Below, piece after piece: positions 7,445 to 13,808 of a stretch of DNA of 14,452 nt (position 1 is the first letter of the stretch; each line of letters opens with the position of its first letter). This DNA comes from an uncultured Lachnospiraceae bacterium (GTDB taxonomy: Bacteria; Bacillota; Clostridia; Lachnospirales; Lachnospiraceae). The stretch lies in NCBI GenBank assembly GCA_910588865.1, contig CAJUSJ010000100.1, positions 1 to 14,452 on the forward strand, given 5' to 3'. A model generated the notes under the pieces. It was given only the letters and a program-made list of their open reading frames with translations. It made no database searches and had not been told where the DNA came from. A program made the translations under genes and the position numbers.

Positions 7445-8386
7445 TTGGACAAAAAGGTAGAAAGAATAATCAGCCTGTACAATCAGGTTGTTGATGGTAA
7501 GATGCTTGTTAAGGCTGATGAGGCCGCAAGATTCGGCGTGAACGAGCGGTCAATTCAGCGGGACATCGAGGATCTTCGGGCATATTTCGCCAATGACCCG
7601 GAATCCGACAGGCAGTTGATCTATGACCGGGGCAAAAAGGGATATGTGCTTGTTCAGAATCCCAGAAAAATGCTGACCAACAGTGAGGTATTGGCTGTAT
7701 GCAAGATCCTTCTGGAGAGCAGGTCGATGGTGAAGGAAGAGATGTACCCCATCATCGACAAGCTGCTTCAATGCTGTGTCCCGTACGGGGATTACAAAAA
7801 GGTTGCCAATCTGATCGGAAATGAGAAGTTCCATTACTTAGAGCCCCATCATGGGAAGAAGTTTGTAAACGATATATGGGATATCGGCAGTGCGGTATAT
7901 GAGCACCGGCTGATGCGGATACGGTATCAGAAGCTGAAGGAGCCGGACAAGGTCATGCGGCTGATCCAGCCGGTGGGGATCATGTTCTCGGAGTATTATT
8001 TCTACCTGTGCGCCTATATTTCTGTGAGCGAGGAGATGCCCGATGTGCCGAAGCGGCCGTTTCCCACGATCTACCGGATAGACCGGATCGCGGAGTTTGA
8101 GGTTCTGGACGACCATTTTTATGTGCCCTATGGGGATCGGTTTCAGGAGGGAGAATTCCGGAAACGGATTCAGTTTATGTTCGGCGGCCAGCTGCGGACG
8201 CTCCGGTTTAAGTACAAAGGGATAAGCCTTGAGGCAGTGCTGGACCGTTTGCCCACAGCGGAGATCCTGGCTCATGACGATACGGGCTGGACGATCAAAG
8301 CAGAGGTTTACGGCGATGGAGTGGATATGTGGCTGAGAAGCCAGGGGAGTATGATCGAGATAATTGAAGGAGGGAAAAACGTATGA
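7445..8386 (+). CDS. WYL-domain transcriptional regulator with N-terminal HTH
   Basis: The 313-residue protein has the layout of HTH-WYL regulators. A winged helix-turn-helix covers about residues 1-65 (VNERSIQRDIEDLRAYF is the recognition region). A WYL domain runs from about 145 to 220, where the name motif reads FYL (186-188) instead of WYL and is followed by YRIDRI at 210-215. A C-terminal WCX-like extension follows from about 225 to 305. Such proteins bind DNA and sense ligands, possibly nucleic acids; BrxR is the BREX-associated member. The start is TTG, preceded by AGGCAGGTG at 7431-7439; no ATG is available in frame near the N-terminus. The stop overlaps the next start (ATGA at 8383-8386), so the two are translationally coupled. 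The inverted repeats at 7359-7400 are its likely operator. It probably controls the downstream helicase-nuclease genes and may also affect BREX. Confidence 0.88.
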   Translation: MDKKVERIISLYNQVVDGKMLVKADEAARFGVNERSIQRDIEDLRAYFANDPESDRQLIYDRGKKGYVLVQNPRKMLTNSEVLAVCKILLESRSMVKEEMYPIIDKLLQCCVPYGDYKKVANLIGNEKFHYLEPHHGKKFVNDIWDIGSAVYEHRLMRIRYQKLKEPDKVMRLIQPVGIMFSEYYFYLCAYISVSEEMPDVPKRPFPTIYRIDRIAEFEVLDDHFYVPYGDRFQEGEFRKRIQFMFGGQLRTLRFKYKGISLEAVLDRLPTAEILAHDDTGWTIKAEVYGDGVDMWLRSQGSMIEIIEGGKNV

Positions 8387-8544
8387 CCATAGATATCGAG
8401 AAACTTAGAGAGGATTTGAAAGAGGAATGCCTGGGCGCATTTTACGGAGGCGGATTCGGAGGCGCTTTAATGGAGTCTTTCGATATCGAGAATGCCTCTC
8501 CGGAGGAATTGGTTGAAATGGCCGGGAAAATGGCATTGACCTGA
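8383..8544 (+). CDS. Small acidic protein, 53 codons, apparent 3' frameshift
   Basis: The ATG overlaps the WYL stop (ATGA) and has a strong GGAGGG at 8369-8374. The product is acidic and begins MTIDIEKLREDLKEECLGAF, followed by a glycine-rich turn (YGGGFGGALME) and ASPEELVEMAGKM. I recall small Clostridia proteins of this type ending in a motif like GIDLRRYxV. Here the frame ends at TGA 8542-8544 after MALT, but the adjacent frame reads IDLRRYKV and stops at 8559-8561. Adding one G to the GG at 8532-8533 restores a 59-residue protein ending KMGIDLRRYKV. The gene therefore looks like a one-base deletion in a G run, real or a sequencing error. The function is unknown. Tight coupling suggests a partner or modulator of the WYL regulator. 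Confidence 0.65.
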   Translation: MTIDIEKLREDLKEECLGAFYGGGFGGALMESFDIENASPEELVEMAGKMALT

Positions 8545-8561
8545 GGAGATACAAGGTGTGA

Positions 8562-8660
8562 AAGCAATACGGAAGAGGTCAAGGATAGGTTTTGATACAT
8601 AGGGGATACATGGGCAGCGTTTAAAGCATTTAAAAAATTTAAAAATATTAAAAAGTAAAC
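8562..8660 (+). other. AT-rich spacer with 9-base periodic TTTAAA repeat
   Basis: Between the small gene and the DUF1351 gene, TTTAAA occurs at 8620, 8629 and 8638, followed by a fourth diverged unit (ATTAAAAAG) ending at 8655: four units with an exact 9-base period. Read in the frame ending at TAA 8656-8658 it gives GDTWAAFKAFKKFKNIKK, and a TGA at 8593-8595 interrupts that frame upstream. It could be the decayed end of a small lysine-rich gene or simply an AT tract in a promoter region. I find no convincing -35/-10 pair and no terminator. Confidence 0.3.
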
Positions 8661-8666
8661 GGAGGT
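8661..8666 (+). promoter_or_regulatory. Ribosome binding site of the DUF1351 gene
   Basis: GGAGGT lies 9 bases before ATG 8676 but only 3 bases before the in-frame TTG at 8670. This decides the start in favour of ATG 8676. Confidence 0.7.
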
Positions 8667-8675
8667 ATTTTGGCA

Positions 8676-9479
8676 ATGAATGAATTATTGGTCGGTAAAC
8701 TGGAACAGGTTGACATTACAAACTGGGATTTTGAACAGTTAAAAGGAGAACTGCAAAAAATTTTATCAGATTATAAAGGTCTTGTCTATACAGACGATTC
8801 CATAAAAACGGCAAAGGACGATAAGGCCAGACTGGCAAAAGCTAAGAAAGCCATAGAAGACAAGAGAAAAGCCTATAAAGAAAAGTGTCTCGCTCCGTAT
8901 AATGCCATTGAGCCGCAAATCAAAGAAATTGTGGGAATGATAGAAGATCAGCGTCTTGTTATTGATGATGTGGTAAAAGATTATACAGGCAGGCAGAAGG
9001 CAGAGAAAGAAAAAATTGTCCGGAATTACTATGATAAAAAGTCTTCAGTATTAGGGGATCTGGCGGGGGACCTTTATGAAAAGCTGCTTAATTCTAATTC
9101 CAAATGGCTGAACGCGTCGGCTTCAAAAAAGAAAGTTGAGGAGGAAATCCAGACAGCTATCAACAATGTCTCGGACGATATTGCGGCGATCAAGGCCATG
9201 AAATCTCCTTTCGAGAAGACTCTTATTGAGACATACATTTCCACATTGTCGGTTGATGAGGTAAGGTCAAAGCATGAGGAATTGATGGATGCGACAGCGA
9301 AGGCAGGAATGAGCCAGCAGGCCGACAGCATCTTGACCCGCCAGGCGGCAGAAGCAGAGGAACAGGCAGTGGTGAGCAATGAAGAGGGGGTCATTCTCAA
9401 AGTGTACGCTGGTCAAAATCAGCTGAACCAGGTTTTGGATTTTATGAAGGCTATTGGCGTGAAATATGAGCTTCAGTAG
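8676..9479 (+). CDS. DUF1351 family protein
   Basis: The 267-residue protein matches the phage-associated DUF1351 family. A short N-terminal segment (ELLVGKLEQVDITNWDFEQL) leads into a long lysine- and glutamate-rich helical region with LAKAKKAIEDKRKAYKEK near residues 50-67, and a small C-terminal domain ends at GVKYELQ. It contains no recognisable catalytic motif. In phages this family is found beside recombination functions such as single-strand annealing proteins and nucleases; its exact role is unknown. The start is ATG 8676, set by the GGAGGT upstream. The stop lies 8 bases before the helicase-nuclease start, so the two are almost certainly co-translated. Finding it here, next to BREX and a helicase-nuclease rather than in an obvious prophage, suggests a phage recombination part taken into the operon as a helper or DNA-end-binding protein; that is inference. 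Confidence 0.75.
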   Translation: MNELLVGKLEQVDITNWDFEQLKGELQKILSDYKGLVYTDDSIKTAKDDKARLAKAKKAIEDKRKAYKEKCLAPYNAIEPQIKEIVGMIEDQRLVIDDVVKDYTGRQKAEKEKIVRNYYDKKSSVLGDLAGDLYEKLLNSNSKWLNASASKKKVEEEIQTAINNVSDDIAAIKAMKSPFEKTLIETYISTLSVDEVRSKHEELMDATAKAGMSQQADSILTRQAAEAEEQAVVSNEEGVILKVYAGQNQLNQVLDFMKAIGVKYELQ

Positions 9480-9487
9480 GCAACAGA

Positions 9488-12340
9488 ATGTTTGATTTCG
9501 GAAGCGCTAATCCAGAACAGAGGCAGGCGGTCATTGAAACAGAAGGGCCATTGCTTATCATAGCCGGACCGGGCACAGGGAAGACCTTTACCCTGGTAAA
9601 AAGGATTGCCTGCCTTGTGGTGGAAAAACATATAAAACCAGATGAGATCATGGTTGTGACCTTTACGGAAAAAGCGGCCAAAGAGCTGCTGACCAGGATT
9701 TCCAATGAATTTATAAAGTATGATGTAAATATCAACATGAATGAGATGTACATCGGGACCTTTCATTCCGTGTGTCTAAGACTTTTGAAAGAGTACTCAG
9801 AGTATGCCGGACAGCGGAAGAAAAACCGCATGCTGGACGGATTTGACCAGGCTTATCTGGTGTGCGGGAACATTGATAGCTTTAATCGGTTAGGAGGATT
9901 TTCAAGACATATCCCGGACAGCCTGGGAACCTGGAAACAGTCCCTTGAGATATGTCGGTATGTCAATCAGATGATGGAAGAGCTGGTGGATCTTGAGGCC
10001 ATGGCTAGGGATAAGGATGACGACATGCGGTTTCTGGCAAAGCTTGTGATGAGATACAAAGACCTGCTGGACCGCAATAACGCCATGGATTTTTCCTCCA
10101 TACAGACAGAGGTCTATGAGTTGTTTGAACGGTATCCGGAAGTGCTTAGAGATATTCAGAATAAGATCCGCTACATCATGGTTGATGAATATCAGGATAC
10201 TAATTTTATTCAGGAGTCATTGATATTTCAGATCGGGGGAGAGAGAAAAAACATTTGCGTGGTGGGGGATGATGATCAGGGAATGTACCGGTTCCGGGGA
10301 GCAACCATAAGAAACATTTTGGAATTTCCTGATAAATTCCAGGCAAGGGAGTGCAGGCTCATTCATTTAAACAAGAACTACCGGTCCGAGCCGGGAATCA
10401 TTGATTTTTATAATCAGTGGATGGAAAACGCGGACGGTATCAATCTGTTTAACTGGGACAAATATCGGTACGATAAGCAGATCACGGCAGAGGATCCGGA
10501 CATGAGTACACAGGCATCCGTCTTTTCCGGCGGCGGGGATTCCCTGGATATGGAAAAAGAGGATCTTCTAAAACTTGTGCAGACCCTTAAGGCCAACGGA
10601 AATATTTCGGATTATAACCAGATCGCTTTTTTATTCCGCTCCGTAAAAAGCGAAGAAGCGGTTAAGGTCGGTGAATATCTGGAAGCTAATGGAATACCGG
10701 TCTATTCTCCCAGATCAGACATGTTTTTTCATCGGGCTGAAGTGAAACGGATTCTGGGCTGTCTGATCATATGCTTTTCAACCTACATGCAGGATCTGAA
10801 GAACAACACGTTCCTTCACAAAATAACCAGAGAACTGCGGGAATACTATATCGACTGTGTAAAGTCAGCTATGGTTCTTATGAAACACGACAGCGGGCTT
10901 CACGATTACATAGAGGAACAGATGAAGTTTATTCAGAACCTTCATCAGGAGACAGATATTGGCCTTCTGGATATTTTATATAGACTGCTGTCCTATGAAC
11001 CCTTTAAAACGGATCTGAACGCAAGCTTAAATGATAATGTACAAAAAAGCAGGGCAGCCAGAAATCTGTCTGAGATATCCAGAATGTTGAACAGATACAG
11101 TTCCCTTCACAACATGCACGGTCTGAATCCATCCAATAAAATCGCCATGCCGGAGGAACTGTTTAACATCTATTTAAAGTATTTATACATTGACGGGGTG
11201 GGTGAATATGAGGACGAGTCAGAATACGCTCCAAGTGGATGTGTATCCTTTATGACCATCCACCAGTCAAAGGGATTGGAGTTTCCGGCAGTGGTTGTAG
11301 GGTCCCTTGGAAATACGCCGAGAAGGAACAGCGACCCATTGTTGTATTCAGCTGAGAGCCGTTTTTTCAGAAGAAAGCCATTTGAACCAATAGCGGATAT
11401 CAAGTATTTTGATTTTTGGAGATTGTACTATGTGGCGTTTTCCAGAGCCCAGAACCTGTTGGTGCTGGCCGCTAAAAAGGATAGGAGCAAGATTTTCGGA
11501 AACTATCTGGATCAGCTTCCGCCCATATCCGGATTTGATTCCAACAGAAAATTTGACGCTGTAAAGAGTGTAAACTATAAACATGTGTATTCCTTTACCT
11601 CTCATATATCCGTATATGACGGCTGTCCAACCCAATATAAGTTTTACAAAGAATATGCTTTTGCCCAGAATCAGATGTTCCACACGTCAGTAGGCTCACT
11701 GGTCCACGCCACCTTGGAAGATATGAATAAATGTATTATTTCCGGTAATTCTTCCAGGATTGATGAAAACACGATTAAAGAATGGTTTCTGATGAATTAT
11801 CAAAGCATGCAGGAGCAGACCGGATATTACCTGACCGATGAACAGCAGGAAAATGCCCTGAGCCAGGTCATACGGTATTACTGTCATCGCAAAGACGAGT
11901 TGGGAAAAGTGTGGAAGGCAGAGGAAGAGATCAACCTGGTCCTTCCGGAATATATCCTTCAGGGCGTGATCGATCTGGTAGAAGGAGAAGGAGAAGGAGA
12001 TACGGTTGAGATCGTGGATTATAAAACAGGCCCAAAGCCAGATGTGGAAAAGAATCCCGGGAGAGTGGACCATTACCGGAAACAGCTGGAGATCTACGCC
12101 TATTTGATCGAAAAGAGGTATGGAAAAAAGGTAAATCGGATGCATTTGTATTATACCAGCACAATGAATGGTGATCCGATCATCACATTTCCCTGGAGCC
12201 GGAACGCCATTGATAAAACAATAGAAGAGATTACAGATACAGTTCACGCAATTGAAAATAAAGAATTTGAAAAAAGGGTGCAAAACAATTACGCATGCAG
12301 ATTTTGTGATATGAAATATGTCTGCGGCAAGGCAGATTGA
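9488..12340 (+). CDS. UvrD/Rep-family helicase fused to RecB/Cas4-like nuclease
   Basis: The 950-residue protein has a full superfamily 1A helicase core. The motifs are Walker A AGPGTGKT at 26-33, TFTEKAAKEL (Ia), VDEYQD with D233/E234, VVGDDDQGMYRFRGA (III), LNKNYRS (IV), MTIHQSKGLEFP (V) and YYVAFSRAQ at 647-655 (VI). The C-terminal 250 residues form a RecB-type PD-(D/E)XK nuclease with H740, D829 (VIDLV), D844 and K846 (IVDYKTG), then QLEIYAYLI. C713 (DGCPTQYKF) with C937, C940 and C946 in CRFCDMKYVC form the 4Fe-4S set known from AddB, AdnA/AdnB and Cas4 proteins. It should be a DNA translocase that unwinds and degrades DNA ends. Unlike AddAB or AdnAB no second helicase subunit is adjacent; a DEDDh exonuclease follows instead. 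The start is ATG 9488, with a weak site and probable coupling to the DUF1351 stop. Confidence 0.92.
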   Translation: MFDFGSANPEQRQAVIETEGPLLIIAGPGTGKTFTLVKRIACLVVEKHIKPDEIMVVTFTEKAAKELLTRISNEFIKYDVNINMNEMYIGTFHSVCLRLLKEYSEYAGQRKKNRMLDGFDQAYLVCGNIDSFNRLGGFSRHIPDSLGTWKQSLEICRYVNQMMEELVDLEAMARDKDDDMRFLAKLVMRYKDLLDRNNAMDFSSIQTEVYELFERYPEVLRDIQNKIRYIMVDEYQDTNFIQESLIFQIGGERKNICVVGDDDQGMYRFRGATIRNILEFPDKFQARECRLIHLNKNYRSEPGIIDFYNQWMENADGINLFNWDKYRYDKQITAEDPDMSTQASVFSGGGDSLDMEKEDLLKLVQTLKANGNISDYNQIAFLFRSVKSEEAVKVGEYLEANGIPVYSPRSDMFFHRAEVKRILGCLIICFSTYMQDLKNNTFLHKITRELREYYIDCVKSAMVLMKHDSGLHDYIEEQMKFIQNLHQETDIGLLDILYRLLSYEPFKTDLNASLNDNVQKSRAARNLSEISRMLNRYSSLHNMHGLNPSNKIAMPEELFNIYLKYLYIDGVGEYEDESEYAPSGCVSFMTIHQSKGLEFPAVVVGSLGNTPRRNSDPLLYSAESRFFRRKPFEPIADIKYFDFWRLYYVAFSRAQNLLVLAAKKDRSKIFGNYLDQLPPISGFDSNRKFDAVKSVNYKHVYSFTSHISVYDGCPTQYKFYKEYAFAQNQMFHTSVGSLVHATLEDMNKCIISGNSSRIDENTIKEWFLMNYQSMQEQTGYYLTDEQQENALSQVIRYYCHRKDELGKVWKAEEEINLVLPEYILQGVIDLVEGEGEGDTVEIVDYKTGPKPDVEKNPGRVDHYRKQLEIYAYLIEKRYGKKVNRMHLYYTSTMNGDPIITFPWSRNAIDKTIEEITDTVHAIENKEFEKRVQNNYACRFCDMKYVCGKAD
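11981..11998 (+). repeat. Hexanucleotide GAAGGA repeat inside the nuclease domain
   Basis: Three perfect tandem copies of GAAGGA encode EGEGEG between the catalytic residues D829 and D844 of the helicase-nuclease. Changes in copy number would keep the frame and only change the loop length. Confidence 0.7.
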
Positions 12341-12341
12341 C

Positions 12342-12347
12342 AGGAGG
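12342..12347 (+). promoter_or_regulatory. Ribosome binding site of the exonuclease gene
   Basis: AGGAGG directly after the helicase stop lies 9 bases before ATG 12357 and abuts ATG 12348. The spacing favours 12357 and rules out the longer frame that starts inside the helicase gene. Confidence 0.75.
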
Positions 12348-12356
12348 ATGAGAAAA

Positions 12357-13742
12357 ATGGCAGTTTGTATAAAATGCGGGAAAGAGAGCATAGGGTGTCT
12401 CTGCGGCGCCTGTGTGAGAAACGCGGACCTGGAGGCTTTGTGTGAAGAAATCATGGAATACACCCCTGGTCTTGGCCAAAATGAGCTGTGGGATAAAATA
12501 GCCCTGGATTTTCAAAGCAGCAATAATTTTAAGAACATAGGCTTTGCCGTCGCGGAATATTTGCCTTCTCCGAGAAAAGAATATCGGAAAATCCTGAGCC
12601 TGGCATGTAATTCATGCGGTGTGCCAAAAAACAGCCGCAAATGGTTATATCAGGTTTACGAGTCATGTAAAAATTCAGACGGACTGTCTGAGACAGAACG
12701 AAACCGCATCCGCGGACTGGTGATAGATGCCTTGTATAAAGACTATGAGTATGAGGCGGCAGATAAGATGGCGGCAGAAACCATGTCAATGGAAGCCCTT
12801 CCCAAACAGGTATATTTGACGGTTGCTGATTTATATACAATAACCAGGCGATATGATGAGGCTGATGAACTGCTGAGTACCGCGGCAAAGATTTTTGAAA
12901 ACGATGATGACGCGGCCAGAAGGATAAGGGAAGCTTCTGAGAACAACGGGAAATACAGGGAAAAAGCGGCAGCGGGAAAGAAGGAGTACATGCCCAATCC
13001 CAAAGAGAACAAAGAAGAGATTAGAAAGAAGTATGTGGATTTTGTCACTTCAATTGGGAAAGAAGTTAAGGAGCCGGTTTCAACTGGCAGATCAGGTAAA
13101 AACCATGAAGCCATTCCAAGGGATCAGTATCCTGATCCGGTTGAAATAAGAGAGGCAGGCTTTGATTCTTTTGTGGCGTTTGATCTGGAGACAACAGGAG
13201 TAAATTCTGCCATAGACGCTATTATTGAGTTTGGGGCAATAAAGGTAAAGGATGGACAGGTTGTGGATTCACAGCAGTTCACTTTCCAGGAATTTGTAAA
13301 ACCTTATAAGAAGAAGATCTCGGATGAGGTTCAGCGATTGACGGGCATTACACCAGATGACGTAAAGGATGCTAGGGAGATGTGGGAGGTAACCCCGGAT
13401 TTTCTGGACTTTGTCGGGGATAATGTGCTGGTTGGTTTTAACTGTATGACGTTTGACAGTAAATTTCTGGTAAGGGCTGGACGGTACAGCAATGTTATTA
13501 TTGAGAATAAATATTTTGATGTAATGAAATACGCTGGACAGTTTAAAACAGAACTTGGTCTGGAAGGGAAAATTTCTTTAGTGGACTTGGCTGAAAAGTT
13601 TAATATCGAGAATCCAAATGCCCATAGGGCGCTCGCGGACGCGATTACTACGGCGAAGGTGTATTTGAAATTGAAGGAAATGGATGGGGGAGCTGGGACG
13701 GAGTCCGTGGATGATATGCTTTCGGATATTGATAATTGGTGA
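12357..13742 (+). CDS. Zinc-ribbon, helical-repeat and DEDDh exonuclease fusion protein
   Basis: From ATG 12357 the product has 461 residues. The N-terminus is a cysteine-rich ribbon (C4, C7, C14, C16, C19 in CIKCGKESIGCLCGACV). The middle, about 100-190, is helical and TPR-like (YDEADELLSTAAKIF). A charged linker follows, and the C-terminal 190 residues are a DnaQ-like DEDDh 3'-5' exonuclease: FVAFDLETTG (D276, E278), GFNCMTFDSKFL (D367) and NAHRALADA (H423, D428). All five catalytic residues are present. The exonuclease domain resembles the DNA polymerase III epsilon/PolC type, but no polymerase is attached. The ribbon and helical repeats probably recruit it to a partner or to DNA. The gene starts 16 bases after the helicase-nuclease stop and is likely co-transcribed with it; joint processing of DNA ends is the obvious inference. 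Confidence 0.88.
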   Translation: MAVCIKCGKESIGCLCGACVRNADLEALCEEIMEYTPGLGQNELWDKIALDFQSSNNFKNIGFAVAEYLPSPRKEYRKILSLACNSCGVPKNSRKWLYQVYESCKNSDGLSETERNRIRGLVIDALYKDYEYEAADKMAAETMSMEALPKQVYLTVADLYTITRRYDEADELLSTAAKIFENDDDAARRIREASENNGKYREKAAAGKKEYMPNPKENKEEIRKKYVDFVTSIGKEVKEPVSTGRSGKNHEAIPRDQYPDPVEIREAGFDSFVAFDLETTGVNSAIDAIIEFGAIKVKDGQVVDSQQFTFQEFVKPYKKKISDEVQRLTGITPDDVKDAREMWEVTPDFLDFVGDNVLVGFNCMTFDSKFLVRAGRYSNVIIENKYFDVMKYAGQFKTELGLEGKISLVDLAEKFNIENPNAHRALADAITTAKVYLKLKEMDGGAGTESVDDMLSDIDNW

Positions 13743-13808
13743 AATGTATAATGGGATAGATTTCTCTAATATTATTTCATAATAAATCATATATGGGAGA
13801 CATGCGAC
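13743..13808 (+). promoter_or_regulatory. AT-rich spacer before the DUF4011 gene, possible promoter
   Basis: The 66-base spacer contains TATAAT at 13747-13752, just after the exonuclease stop, but no clear -35 box 17 bases upstream (the region reads GGATAT). A weak hairpin (ATTAT, TTC, ATAAT) follows, without a T run. GGGAG at 13795-13799 is the ribosome binding site for ATG 13809. An extra promoter for the helicase gene is possible but weakly supported. Confidence 0.25.

Noticed and set aside
8592..8597. TTGATA as a -35 box for the DUF1351 gene
   Set aside because: No -10-like hexamer lies 16-18 bases downstream (the sequence there reads CAGCGT), so a promoter is not supported.
12318..12356. 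Longer exonuclease start inside the helicase gene
   Set aside because: It would overlap the helicase stop and place the AGGAGG inside the coding region; ATG 12357 has ideal spacing.
11696..12463. 255-codon - strand frame opposite the helicase nuclease domain
   Set aside because: It is antisense to the catalytic D829/D844/K846 region and the Fe-S cysteines of the + strand gene; no independent coding evidence.
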